Part shown: in pieces, positions 44,375 through 52,771 of the stretch
Layout: each line of letters begins with the position of its first letter
Numbering within the stretch: position 1 is the stretch's first letter
NCBI RefSeq assembly: GCF_900102675.1
Contig: NZ_FMYX01000011.1
Coordinates: 1-64,000, forward strand
Direction: 5' to 3'
DNA: 64,000 bases
From: Pseudomonas guariconensis
Lineage (GTDB): Bacteria > Pseudomonadota > Gammaproteobacteria > Pseudomonadales > Pseudomonadaceae
The notes under the pieces: model-generated
The model's database searches: none
Told to the model about the DNA's origin: nothing
Seen by the model: the letters and a program-made list of their open reading frames with translations, nothing else
Translations under genes and position numbers: made by a program

Positions 44375-44380
44375 TATACT
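44375..44380 (+). promoter_or_regulatory. Candidate -10 box and long leader of the cold-shock gene
   Basis: TATACT at 44375-44380 lies about 100 bases before the ATG at 44483. If used, the transcript would have a leader of about 95 bases, as cold-shock genes often have. The -35 region is AT-rich (TGAAAT at 44352) but poor. Confidence 0.45.
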
Positions 44381-44482
44381 CGGTCCGCAGCTTGCAAGAT
44401 ATTTCTGCGAGCTGCGTCGGCACGGGGTGGTGACCTCGTGCTTGCAAGGCGATCTTCAAAATAAAAATCCGGAGTAGTTCAG

Positions 44483-44692
44483 ATGTCGTCTCGTGAGACT
44501 GGGAATGTGAAGTGGTTCAACGATGCCAAGGGTTATGGCTTCATTCAGCGTGAAGGTGGGGCGGATGTCTTCGTCCACTATCGTGCTATCCGCGGTGAGG
44601 GGCATCGTACCCTGGTCGAGGGACAACAGGTGGAGTACGCCCTTGTGCAAGGCCAGAAAGGCCTGCAGGCTGAGGACGTCGTCGGTCTCTGA
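44483..44692 (+). CDS. Cold-shock domain protein (CspA family)
   Basis: Single cold-shock domain of 69 residues binding single-stranded RNA/DNA. RNP1 is KGYGFIQ (17-23) and RNP2 VFVHY (29-33); both have Tyr where most Csp proteins have Phe. The C-terminal half (GEGHRTLVEGQQVEYALVQGQKG) is standard. CGGAG stands 9 bases before the ATG. The substitutions are conservative, so nucleic-acid binding should persist. Confidence 0.92.
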   Translation: MSSRETGNVKWFNDAKGYGFIQREGGADVFVHYRAIRGEGHRTLVEGQQVEYALVQGQKGLQAEDVVGL

Positions 44693-44718
44693 CCGCCGTC
44701 TGGAGCAGTAAGCTTCAA

Positions 44719-44746
44719 GCTGCAAGCTGTCCGTGGAGCTTGCAGC
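44719..44746. repeat. Short palindrome, REP-like
   Basis: GCTGCAAGCT (44719-44728) and AGCTTGCAGC (44737-44746) are perfect inverted repeats with an 8-base loop, 26 bases after the cold-shock gene and between convergent genes; similar words occur at 40435-40530 and 61782-61797. Confidence 0.7.
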
Positions 44747-44789
44747 CTGATGCGATCCAACGTGAAGCTGCGGCGTGTCGGCAGTAGCC

Positions 44790-45167
44790 TCAGTGGGTGC
44801 GCCAGGTGATTTCCTGTTCACCGTCGGCGCTGATGCGGATCCAGCGATCGGCATCTTCTTCACCATCTTCTTCGGCCCAGCTGCCGGGTGCGCAGCGCAC
44901 TTCGACGCCCAGCGCGGCATAGGCAGCGCGAGCACAGGCGATGTCGTCGTCCCATGGCGTCTGGTCGCTTTCGAGGAACAGGCTGTTCCATTTCCCTACA
45001 GCCTTGGGTACCCAGGTGACCGGAATGTTACCGGCCATGCATTTCCAGGTTTGGCCACGCTGCTGCCATTCGCTACAAGTGCCCAATGCCTGGCTGAGCC
45101 ATTCGGCCACTTGCTTGTGGTCGACGTCGGTGTCCTTGAGGTAGATCTCGATATCGGGTTGGCGCAT
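44790..45167 (-). CDS. Conserved hypothetical protein
   Basis: Soluble protein of 125 residues with no signal peptide, acidic overall. RQPDIEIYLKDTDVDHKQVAEWLSQALG forms the start; a WKCMAGNIPVTWVP strand region and a tail rich in Asp/Glu before WIRISADGEQEITW follow. I do not recognise the family. The ATG at 45167 has GGAG 8 bases ahead and is preferred to the longer frame starting at 45212, which overlaps rlmA. It is 19 bases downstream of rlmA and probably cotranscribed with dapE-rlmA. Confidence 0.75.
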   Translation of the reverse strand: MRQPDIEIYLKDTDVDHKQVAEWLSQALGTCSEWQQRGQTWKCMAGNIPVTWVPKAVGKWNSLFLESDQTPWDDDIACARAAYAALGVEVRCAPGSWAEEDGEEDADRWIRISADGEQEITWRTH

Positions 45168-45186
45168 AAAAAGGCTCCGGGTGTGC

Positions 45187-45999
45187 TCAGTCTTGGCGCA
45201 CGAAATAGTCATAACGCATGGAAACCGTCACGTCGAACGGCTCGGGCTGGTCGATCACTCGTGCGCGTCTTTCGGCGCTGGCGCGCCAGCCGTGCGGTGT
45301 CATGGCCAGCAGGTCGGCGCGAGCCTTGGGCTCGGCCAGACTCAGGCGGAACTCGAGCACTTCGCCATGGGCGTGATGCATGCCCTCGGGAATCAGGGCC
45401 AGGTGCTTGTCATCGGCGTAAGGCCGTACTTCATCGTAGAGCACCTGGCGCAGTTCCATCAGATGGCCGCTGGTCGGCCCCACCCGCATCAGCCCGCCGC
45501 CGGGGCTGAGCAGGCGCTTGGCCTCCTGCCAGTCCAGCGGGCTGAACACGCTGGCGATGAATTGGCAGCTGGCATCGAGCAGCGGCACGCGAGCCATGCT
45601 CGCGACCATCCAGGTCACCTGCGGGGCCCGGCGGCACGCGCGCTTGACCGCCTCGCGGGAGATATCCAGCGCATAGCCTTGGGCTTGCGGCAACGCTTGG
45701 GCGATCTGCGCGGTGTAATAGCCTTCGCCGCAACCGATGTCGAGCCAGGCGCCGGGCTGGCGTTCGGCGGCCAGTTCAGCCAAGCGCCGGGCGACAGGCG
45801 CGTAGTGGCCAGCATCAAGGAAGTCGCGGCGGGCTTCGACCATCGCTTGGTTGTCGCCTGGATCGCGGCTGTTCTTGTGCTGCACCGGCAGCAGGTTCAG
45901 GTAGCCCTGGCGGGCACGGTCGAAGCGATGCCCGGCGGGGCACACCACGCCGTTGTCGAGCCGCGTCAGGGCGGCCTGGCAGAGCGGGCAGGCGAGCAT
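45187..45999 (-). CDS. rlmA: 23S rRNA (guanine(745)-N(1))-methyltransferase
   Basis: SAM-dependent rRNA methyltransferase of 270 residues. An N-terminal zinc site is formed by Cys4, Cys7, Cys20 and His24 (CPLC, CPAGH), followed by RARQGYLNLLP and the SAM fold with WLDIGCGEGYYT; FSPLDWQEAKRLLSPGG is a later family block. It overlaps the stop of dapE as ATGA, so the two are translationally coupled. The family also includes tylosin-resistance enzymes modifying G748. Confidence 0.92.
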   Translation of the reverse strand: MLACPLCQAALTRLDNGVVCPAGHRFDRARQGYLNLLPVQHKNSRDPGDNQAMVEARRDFLDAGHYAPVARRLAELAAERQPGAWLDIGCGEGYYTAQIAQALPQAQGYALDISREAVKRACRRAPQVTWMVASMARVPLLDASCQFIASVFSPLDWQEAKRLLSPGGGLMRVGPTSGHLMELRQVLYDEVRPYADDKHLALIPEGMHHAHGEVLEFRLSLAEPKARADLLAMTPHGWRASAERRARVIDQPEPFDVTVSMRYDYFVRQD

Positions 46000-47150
46000 C
46001 AGGCGAGCAACCGTACCAGGGTCTGGTAGTAAATCTCGGTCAGCAGGTCGAGGTCGCTGGCCAGGATGCGTTCGTCGACCTGGTGAATGGTCGCGTTGAC
46101 CGGGCCGAGCTCGACCACCTGGGTGCCGAGGGTCGCGATGAAGCGCCCGTCGGAGGTACCGCCGCTGGTGGAGGGCTGGGTATCACGACCGGTCACGCCC
46201 TTGATGCTGGCCGAAACCGCATCGAGCAGCTCGCCCGGCTCGGTGAGGAATGGCAGGCCAGACAGCGCCCAGTCGATGCTCCACTCCAGCTGATGCTTGT
46301 CGAGGATTGCTGCCACGCGAGCCTGCAGGCCCTCGACCGTGGATTCGGTGGAGAAGCGGAAGTTGAACAGCGCGGTCAGCTCGCCCGGCACCACGTTGGT
46401 GGTGCCGGTACCGGAATTGAGGTTGGAGATCTGGAAACTGGTCGGCGGGAAGAACGCATTGCCTTCGTCCCAGTGTTCGGCGGCCAGTTCCGCCAGGGCC
46501 GGCGCGGCCAGGTGGATCGGGTTGCGCGCCAGGTGCGGATAGGCCACGTGGCCTTGCTTGCCGCGTACGGTCAGCTTGGCGCCGAGCGAGCCGCGACGGC
46601 CGTTCTTCACGACATCGCCCAGCAGGCTGGTGCTGGAAGGTTCACCGACGATGCACCAGTCCAGACGCTCGTTGCGTGCCTTGAGGCGTTCGACCACGGC
46701 CTTGGTGCCATGGTGCGCCGGGCCTTCCTCGTCGCTGGTGATGAGGAAGGCGACCTTGCCGCGGTGGTTCGGGTAGTCCCGCACGAAGCGTTCGCTGGCC
46801 ACCACCATCGAGGCGAGGCTGCCTTTCATGTCCGCGGCGCCACGGCCGCAGAGCATGCCATCGGCATCGATCAGGGCTTCGAAAGGCTCATGTTGCCAGG
46901 CTTGCACCGGGCCGGTGGGGACCACGTCGGTGTGGCCGGCAAAACACAGCACGGGGCCTTCCTGGTTGCCGTGGGTGGCCCAGAAGTTGTCGACGTCCTC
47001 GATACGCATCGGCTCGAGTTCGAAACCGACGGCGCCCAGGCGCTGCATCATCTGGGCCTGACAGTCGGCATCGACGGGAGTGACCGAGGGGCGACGGATC
47101 AGGTCGCAGGCCAGTTGAAGGGTAGGCGAAAGCTCGGCTGGGGCCGTCAT
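45999..47150 (-). CDS. dapE: Succinyl-diaminopimelate desuccinylase
   Basis: Zinc peptidase-family enzyme of 383 residues that removes succinate from N-succinyl-LL-DAP on the way to lysine and peptidoglycan. CFAGHTDVVPTGP holds the first metal histidine and an aspartate, GRGAADMKGSLA the bridging aspartate, and SDEEGPA the catalytic glutamate. STSGGTSDGRFIA is the conserved late block. GGAG precedes the ATG. dapD and dapC are encoded 5.6 kb and 9.8 kb further on. Confidence 0.95.
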   Translation of the reverse strand: MTAPAELSPTLQLACDLIRRPSVTPVDADCQAQMMQRLGAVGFELEPMRIEDVDNFWATHGNQEGPVLCFAGHTDVVPTGPVQAWQHEPFEALIDADGMLCGRGAADMKGSLASMVVASERFVRDYPNHRGKVAFLITSDEEGPAHHGTKAVVERLKARNERLDWCIVGEPSSTSLLGDVVKNGRRGSLGAKLTVRGKQGHVAYPHLARNPIHLAAPALAELAAEHWDEGNAFFPPTSFQISNLNSGTGTTNVVPGELTALFNFRFSTESTVEGLQARVAAILDKHQLEWSIDWALSGLPFLTEPGELLDAVSASIKGVTGRDTQPSTSGGTSDGRFIATLGTQVVELGPVNATIHQVDERILASDLDLLTEIYYQTLVRLLA

Positions 47151-47227
47151 GAAGGACTCCGGGGCAAGGCGGGCGGGAAAACAGGGGCGTTATCTTATAT
47201 CAAATGAATAAGACGGGCACTGGGAAT

Positions 47228-47246
47228 GGGGCCGCGCTGCGGCCCC
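47228..47246. repeat. Hairpin upstream of dapE
   Basis: GGGGCCGC (47228-47235) and GCGGCCCC (47239-47246) form a perfect 8-bp stem with a 3-base loop, followed by CTTCGCGACACAAGGCCGC, a known-looking Pseudomonas repeat style. It lies in the gap after the ndvB-like gene end and could mark its transcript end. Confidence 0.6.
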
Positions 47247-47329
47247 TTCGCGACACAAGGCCGCTCCGACAGAAGTCATCGCTAACCCTGGAGGCGCTCC
47301 GACAGGGCGTGACCCGGCCAGCCCCTGTG

Positions 47330-49921
47330 TCAGGTAGCCTTGGCCTCGACGGCCTCATCCCCAGGCTTCGGCAAGGATGACAGCATTGCCATCACCAGCG
47401 CCGCCAGGTAAGGCAGCGACTGCACCAACAACATCGCCACCCAGAAGCGCATGTCCGCCCCCGGCAGGCCTTGGACCAGATAGATGCCCAGCGCAGCGCC
47501 CCAGAGCAGCAGCATGATGAACAACTCCTCGCGCGCCTCGGAAATCGCCACCAGCAAGCCATGGCTGTCGGCATTCTTCGGGGTGCGGAAGAACGGCATG
47601 CTGCTGGTGAAGAAGCCGTACAGCACCGCCTTGGCGATGGTGTGCGACAGAGCAAGCCCGGCCAACGCGGCGGCGAAGGCATCCTTGAGGTTCACGCCGA
47701 CTGCGCGGCGATAGAGGAAGATGATCTTGCCGACCTTGAAGAAGAACAGCGCCAGTGGCGGGATGGCGAAGATCATCAGCGGTGGGTCGACCCGCTGTGG
47801 AACGATGATCATCGCCGCCGACCAGAGCAGGGCACCGACAGTGAAGAAGATGTTCATGCCGTCGGCGATCCACGGCAGCCAGCCAGCGAGGAAGTGGTAG
47901 CGCTGGCCACGGGTCAGTTCGCTGCCCTTGCCCCGCAACAGCGCGGCGGCATGGTGCTTGATGATCTGGATGGCGCCATAGGCCCAGCGAAAACGCTGTT
48001 TCTTGAAGTCGATGAAGGTGTCGGGCATCAGGCCCTTGCCATAACTGTTGTGGGCGTAGGCGGCCGAAAGCCCCTTCTCGAACACCCGCAGACCCAACTC
48101 GGCATCCTCGCAGATGCACCATTCGGCCCAGCCCAGCTCTTCCAGGACCGAGCGTCGGGTCATGGTCATGGTGCCGTGCTGGATGATCGCGTCTCGGTCG
48201 TTGCGAGTGACCATGCCGATGTGGAAGAAGCCCTTGTATTCGCTGTAGCACAGCTTCTTGAAAGCGCTTTCGTGCTGGTCGCGGTAGTCCTGGGGCGACT
48301 GCACCACGGCGATCTTCGGGTCGGCGAAGTGCGGCACCATGTGCTTGAGCCAGTTGCGGTCGACACAGTAATCCGAGTCGATCACCGCGATCACTTCGGC
48401 GTCCTTGGCCGTATGAGGGATCAGGTAGTTCAGCGCGCCACCCTTGAAACCGGCCAGCGGTGCGACGTGGAAGAAGCGGAAGCGTTCGCCCAGGCGTTCG
48501 CAGTGGGCCTTGAGCGGCTCCCAGACGGCCGGATCCTTGGTGTTGTTGTCGATCACCAGCACTTCGTAGTCCGGATAGTCCAGGGCGGCGAGGGCATCCA
48601 GAGTCTGTTTCACCATTTCCGGCGGTTCGTTGTAGCACGGCACATGGATCGACACCTTTGGCCTATAGGCCGAATCGCCTTGCACCGGCAGGAACTCGCG
48701 CCGGCGCTTGTGGATCCAGACCGCTTCTGCCAGTTCATGGGCTTCGGTCAGCAGCACGATGAACACGCCCAATGCGCCCAAGGCCAGGAGCACGCCGACG
48801 GTCAGGCTGAACCAGGTGCTGTATTGCTGGCTGTAGTCATAGGCGATCCACACCAGCACCGATCCGCACAGGAAGGTAATGAACGTGAGGAAGGTGCGAC
48901 CGCGCTGGCGCAGTGCCGAGCCGTCGATCAGCAGTACGGTCAGGGCAATCATCGCCAGTACTACAGATGCCACCGCCAGGGCGCGCCACTGCGGGATGGC
49001 CACGACCGGCCCCTCGAAGTTGAACTTCTGCTGGCGCGCGGCGTTGTACACGCCCCAGTAGGCACCCACCGAGCCTTCGTCGCTGGCTTTCCAGGGTTGG
49101 TCGTAAGCCTCGATGACGAAGTAGTTGTAGCCCCGTCGGTTTAGCGTGTTGACCAGTGTGCGCAGGTAGATGGCCTGGTCGGCCTGGGTCGCGTCGGCCC
49201 CGCCGCGCATGCGGCCGTTGCTTGGCCAGCCGACTTCGGAAAGCAGCAGGGGTTTGCGGGGGAACTGATGCTTGAGTTCGCGGGCGCGGTCGAGAACGAA
49301 CTGTAGCGAGTCCTTCATCGGCACGAATTCCCAATAGGGCAAGATGTGTGCGGCGATCAGGTCGACATGCTTGGCCAGTTCGGGGGTTTCCTTCCAGATG
49401 TGCCACTGTTCACTGGTCGTGACCGGCACCTTGACCGCAGCACGCACCCGGTCCAGGTACCCGATCAGCGCCTCGGGCGTGACCTCCTTGCGGAACAGCG
49501 CCTCGTTGCCCACCACGACCCGGACCACGCTGCGGGAGGTATTGGCCAGTTCGATCGCCTTGGCGATTTCGCGTTCGTTGCGGTCCAGGTCCGGGCTGAT
49601 CCAGATCCCCAGGGTGATGCGTAGGCCAAGTTCTTCGGCAAGGCGCGGTATGTCGGCCTGGGTGCCCTCGACGGTATAGATGCGGATACTGTCGGTCAGC
49701 TTGCTCATCTGTTCTAGGTCTTGGCGGATCTCTTCGTCGCTGGGGTACTGCCCCTTTTGCGGGCTTTGCCCGAGGCGGAACGGCGAATAGGAGAAACCAG
49801 AGATCTGCTCCGGCCAGGCGGGGGCAGACACTGGACGGTTGATCAGCGCCCAGAAACCGGTGAACAGCGCGGCAATGGCCAGGACCACTACCAGGTTGAG
49901 ACCGAATTTGCGTGATGACAT
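47330..49921 (-). CDS. ndvB: NdvB-like beta-glucan synthase (GH17-GT2 fusion)
   Basis: Inner-membrane protein of 863 residues. One helix (about 10-28), then a GH17 glycosidase/transglycosylase domain (about 35-305) with catalytic glutamates in VVGNEALFR and LLSEVGWPSNG; membrane helices (about 318-400); a GT2 synthase domain (about 430-660) with VDSD-type DSDYC, the ED of CICEDAELG and the QRFRWAYG (QxxRW) motif; then several helices. This layout is that of NdvB, which makes cyclic beta-1,3-glucans linked to biofilm-specific antibiotic tolerance in P. aeruginosa. The start at 49921 begins the membrane segment; the ribosome site is weak. Confidence 0.9.
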   Translation of the reverse strand: MSSRKFGLNLVVVLAIAALFTGFWALINRPVSAPAWPEQISGFSYSPFRLGQSPQKGQYPSDEEIRQDLEQMSKLTDSIRIYTVEGTQADIPRLAEELGLRITLGIWISPDLDRNEREIAKAIELANTSRSVVRVVVGNEALFRKEVTPEALIGYLDRVRAAVKVPVTTSEQWHIWKETPELAKHVDLIAAHILPYWEFVPMKDSLQFVLDRARELKHQFPRKPLLLSEVGWPSNGRMRGGADATQADQAIYLRTLVNTLNRRGYNYFVIEAYDQPWKASDEGSVGAYWGVYNAARQQKFNFEGPVVAIPQWRALAVASVVLAMIALTVLLIDGSALRQRGRTFLTFITFLCGSVLVWIAYDYSQQYSTWFSLTVGVLLALGALGVFIVLLTEAHELAEAVWIHKRRREFLPVQGDSAYRPKVSIHVPCYNEPPEMVKQTLDALAALDYPDYEVLVIDNNTKDPAVWEPLKAHCERLGERFRFFHVAPLAGFKGGALNYLIPHTAKDAEVIAVIDSDYCVDRNWLKHMVPHFADPKIAVVQSPQDYRDQHESAFKKLCYSEYKGFFHIGMVTRNDRDAIIQHGTMTMTRRSVLEELGWAEWCICEDAELGLRVFEKGLSAAYAHNSYGKGLMPDTFIDFKKQRFRWAYGAIQIIKHHAAALLRGKGSELTRGQRYHFLAGWLPWIADGMNIFFTVGALLWSAAMIIVPQRVDPPLMIFAIPPLALFFFKVGKIIFLYRRAVGVNLKDAFAAALAGLALSHTIAKAVLYGFFTSSMPFFRTPKNADSHGLLVAISEAREELFIMLLLWGAALGIYLVQGLPGADMRFWVAMLLVQSLPYLAALVMAMLSSLPKPGDEAVEAKAT

Positions 49922-50138
49922 AGATGTTTCAGATTCCGAAAGGAGAGCGGGGGCGGGCAATGGCTTGGATTTCCCGCCGGAGATGAAGTTCTGAAGCCGC
50001 TCGGCTATTGCTCAGGACCACTGCGATAAGTGGGATATTAAAGCAGGATTTGTAGGGGCTTTACTAACCAGCGCCTCGCAAGGGCTGTCAGGTGCGGTGA
50101 GCGGGTAGCACGAAAGCCCCAGGGCCCGCCTGTTGGCT

Positions 50139-50144
50139 TATAAT
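50139..50144 (+). promoter_or_regulatory. Candidate -10 box of tcdA
   Basis: A consensus TATAAT lies 27 bases before the tcdA ATG in the 249-base divergent gap with the ndvB-like gene. The -35 region is not clear. Confidence 0.5.
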
Positions 50145-50170
50145 GCGCGCCGTTTTTTCAGGGGGTGATC

Positions 50171-50980
50171 ATGAGCACAGAAGATCCACGCTTCGCCGGC
50201 GTTGCCCGGCTGTATGGCGAGCAAGGCCTGGAGCGCCTGCGCCGGGCCCACGTGGCGATCGTCGGTATCGGTGGGGTCGGGTCCTGGGCCGCCGAAGCCA
50301 TGGCCCGCAGTGGTGTTGGCGAGATCACCCTGTTCGACCTGGATGATGTCTGCGTGAGCAACACCAACCGCCAGGCTCATGCCTTGGAAGGGCAAGTCGG
50401 ACGGCCCAAGGTCGAGGTCATGGCCGAGCGCCTGCGGGCGATCAACCCGGCCTGTACCGTGCATGCGGTGGCTGACTTCGTTACCCGCGACACCATGATC
50501 GAGTACATCACTGAAAATCTCGATTGCGTCATCGACTGCATCGACAGCGTGATGGCCAAGGCCGCACTGATCGCCTGGTGTCGTCGTCGCAAGATCGCTA
50601 TCGTCACCACCGGCGGCGCGGGCGGGCAAATCGACCCGACCCAGGTCCAGATCGGCGATCTGAACAAGACCTTCAATGACCCGCTGGCCTCGCGGGTACG
50701 CTCGACCCTGCGGCGCGACTACAACTTCTCGCGCAATGTATCGCGCAACTACGGTGTGCCCTGTGTGTTCTCCAGCGAGCAGCTGCGCTACCCCAAGGGT
50801 GATGGCAGCGTGTGCCTGCAAAAGAGCTTCGTGGGCGAGGGCGTGCGCCTGGACTGCTCTGGCGGCTTCGGGGCAGTGATGATGGTCACCGCAACCTTCG
50901 GCATGGTCGCGGCGAGCAAGGCGGTGGAAAAACTGGTGGGCGGTGCCCGACGGCCTTCGGAGCGGGTCAAGGCCGAGTAA
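50171..50980 (+). CDS. tcdA: tRNA cyclic N6-threonylcarbamoyladenosine(37) synthase TcdA
   Basis: E1-like ATP-dependent dehydratase (CsdL/YgdL family) of 269 residues that cyclises t6A to ct6A at tRNA position 37. The Rossmann motif GIGGVGSWAAEAMARSG (about 33-49) and the E1 segment LDDVCVSNTNRQAHA are typical. GGGGGTG stands 5 bases before ATG 50171, better than GTG 50165. It faces csdA-csdE, whose E. coli counterparts neighbour tcdA and supply its sulfur-linked partner proteins. Confidence 0.94.
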   Translation: MSTEDPRFAGVARLYGEQGLERLRRAHVAIVGIGGVGSWAAEAMARSGVGEITLFDLDDVCVSNTNRQAHALEGQVGRPKVEVMAERLRAINPACTVHAVADFVTRDTMIEYITENLDCVIDCIDSVMAKAALIAWCRRRKIAIVTTGGAGGQIDPTQVQIGDLNKTFNDPLASRVRSTLRRDYNFSRNVSRNYGVPCVFSSEQLRYPKGDGSVCLQKSFVGEGVRLDCSGGFGAVMMVTATFGMVAASKAVEKLVGGARRPSERVKAE

Positions 50981-51079
50981 GCCAGTGATTGCTCGCCGCC
51001 TGCCCCATCGGGCCGAGGGGCCAGGGATGACAGTGGCCTGAGGAGCCCTTTCGCAGGTTTACCGGCGAAGAGTCCCCAG

Positions 51080-51490
51080 TCACTGACGGCCCGCCAATTC
51101 AGCCATTCGCTGCAACACCGCATGAAGGCCATTGGAGCGTGACGGCGAGAGCTGACGCTCCAGCCCCAACTGGGTAAACCAGCCGCGCAGATCGACCTGC
51201 GCCAGCTCCGCGCTGGGCAAGCCCTGCACCCGCACCAGCAACAGCGCCAACAGCCCGCGCAGCAGACGCGCGTCGCTACTGGCCTTGAAGTGCCACTGGC
51301 CGTCGACGTGCTCGGCCACCAGCCACACCAGACTTTCGCAGCCGTGCACACGATGCTCATCGGTTTGCTGTGTTTCTGTCAGCGGCTCCAGGCGATCGCC
51401 CCATTGCATCAGTAACCGCGCCCGCTGCTCCCAACCCCGGGCCTGTTCGAAGTGCTCCAGCGCCTGTCTGGCGGCGGTAGGCAGGCTCAT
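51080..51490 (-). CDS. csdE: Sulfur acceptor protein CsdE (SufE family)
   Basis: SufE-fold protein of 136 residues accepting persulfide sulfur from CsdA on Cys51 in the HGCES motif (49-53). The fold continues with SSDARLLRGLLALLLVRVQGL and a C-terminal helical stretch. The start overlaps the csdA stop as ATGA. It is the second gene of the csdA-csdE pair, with tcdA converging from the other side. Confidence 0.93.
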   Translation of the reverse strand: MSLPTAARQALEHFEQARGWEQRARLLMQWGDRLEPLTETQQTDEHRVHGCESLVWLVAEHVDGQWHFKASSDARLLRGLLALLLVRVQGLPSAELAQVDLRGWFTQLGLERQLSPSRSNGLHAVLQRMAELAGRQ

Positions 51491-52692
51491 CGCAGCAGCT
51501 CCAGGCCTTGATCCAGGGCATCGAAGAACCGCTGCAGGTCGTCGCTGTCGTTGTACAAGGCCAGGGACACGCGAATCGCCCCCTCCAGGCCCAGCCCTTT
51601 GAGCAGTGGCATGGCGCAGTGGTGGCCGGCGCGTACGGCAATACCTTGCTCGGTGAGCAGATGAGCGATATCGGCATTGTGCACACCCTCTACCACAAAG
51701 CTCACCAGGGCCGCTTGTGGCGTGCCCAGGATGCGGATGCCTTCGCGATCGCCCAGGCCGCGCAGCAGGGAGTGATGGAGGCTGGTCTCATGGTGGGCCA
51801 CGGCGGTGGCGTCGAGGCTGGCCAGGTAGTCGAGGGTCGCCCCAAGGCCAATGACTCCGGCGATCGGCGGCGTGCCGGCCTCGAAACCCAGCGGTGCCGG
51901 ACGGAAACTGGCGCTTTGGTAGTCGGCCAGTTGCACCATCTCACCGCCAAATTGCCAGTGACGCAGCTGCTCCAGTGCCTGCGGACGGCCATAGAGCACA
52001 CCGACGCCTTCGGGGCCATAGAGTTTGTGGCTGGAAAATACGTAGAAGTCGCAGCCCAGTTGCTGCACGTCATGGCGGCCATGCACAACGCCTTGGGCAC
52101 CGTCGACCACCGTCAGCGCGCCTTGGGCGCGCGCGTGGGAGAGCAGGGCCGGCAGTGGCTGCCAGGTGCCCAGCACGTTGGATAGCTGGCTGACCGCCAG
52201 CAACCGGGTGCGCGGGCCGATCAGTTGCAGGGCTTGGTCCAGATCGATGCGGCCATGTTCGTCCAGTGGCAGCACTACCAGGCGCACACCGCGCCGTCGC
52301 GCCAGTTGCTGCCAGGGCAACAGGTTGGCGTGGTGTTCCAGGGCGCTGATTGCAATCTCATCGCCTGCTTCGAAGCGGTATTCCAGGCCATAAGCCAGCA
52401 GGTTGAGGGCCGAGGTGGCGCCATGGGTGAACACGATCTGCCGGGAATCTGCGGCGTTGAGCCAAGCGGCTACCTTGTCGCGGCTAGCCTCGAAGGCCTG
52501 GGTCGCCAACGCGCCAGGCAGGTGCTGGGCACGATGCACGTTGGCTGCGCCATGGCCGTAGTAATGGCTCAGGGCATCGAGCAAAACTTGAGGTTTCTGC
52601 GTGGTGGCGGCGCTGTCCAGGTAGGTCTGGTGCTGGCGTTGCAGGGCGGCGATGGCGGGGAAGTCGGCACGCCAGGGGGAGGGCTGGAACAT
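51487..52692 (-). CDS. csdA: Cysteine desulfurase CsdA
   Basis: PLP enzyme of 401 residues, the same length as E. coli CsdA, that releases sulfur from cysteine onto a catalytic cysteine (in RAGHHCAMPLL, about 356). The PLP lysine lies in VFSSHKLYGPEG (about 224) and DSAATTQKP and HHANLLPWQ are further class-V aminotransferase blocks of the SufS/CsdA group. The ATG at 52692 is the family start; no strong ribosome site is seen and the frame continues upstream to 52752 through the dapD terminator. Confidence 0.93.
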   Translation of the reverse strand: MFQPSPWRADFPAIAALQRQHQTYLDSAATTQKPQVLLDALSHYYGHGAANVHRAQHLPGALATQAFEASRDKVAAWLNAADSRQIVFTHGATSALNLLAYGLEYRFEAGDEIAISALEHHANLLPWQQLARRRGVRLVVLPLDEHGRIDLDQALQLIGPRTRLLAVSQLSNVLGTWQPLPALLSHARAQGALTVVDGAQGVVHGRHDVQQLGCDFYVFSSHKLYGPEGVGVLYGRPQALEQLRHWQFGGEMVQLADYQSASFRPAPLGFEAGTPPIAGVIGLGATLDYLASLDATAVAHHETSLHHSLLRGLGDREGIRILGTPQAALVSFVVEGVHNADIAHLLTEQGIAVRAGHHCAMPLLKGLGLEGAIRVSLALYNDSDDLQRFFDALDQGLELLR

Positions 52693-52711
52693 GATCGCGG
52701 GGCCTGGAATG

Positions 52712-52744
52712 AAAAATCGGGACTGACATGACGTCAGCCCCGAT
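52712..52744 (-). terminator. Rho-independent terminator of dapD
   Basis: Read on the minus strand, ATCGGGGCTGAC pairs with GTCAGTCCCGAT (one mismatch, loop 5 nt; plus-strand arms 52716-52727 and 52733-52744), followed by a run of Ts (plus-strand A12-A16 of 52711-52720). It ends dapD 20 bases before the csdA start. Confidence 0.85.
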
Positions 52745-52771
52745 CTTATCACTTCAAACCCGGGCAGGTTC

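Noticed and set aside
47471..49144. 557-codon plus-strand frame opposite the NdvB-like gene
   Set aside because: Composition typical of an antisense shadow; the minus-strand frame carries the GH17 and GT2 motifs.
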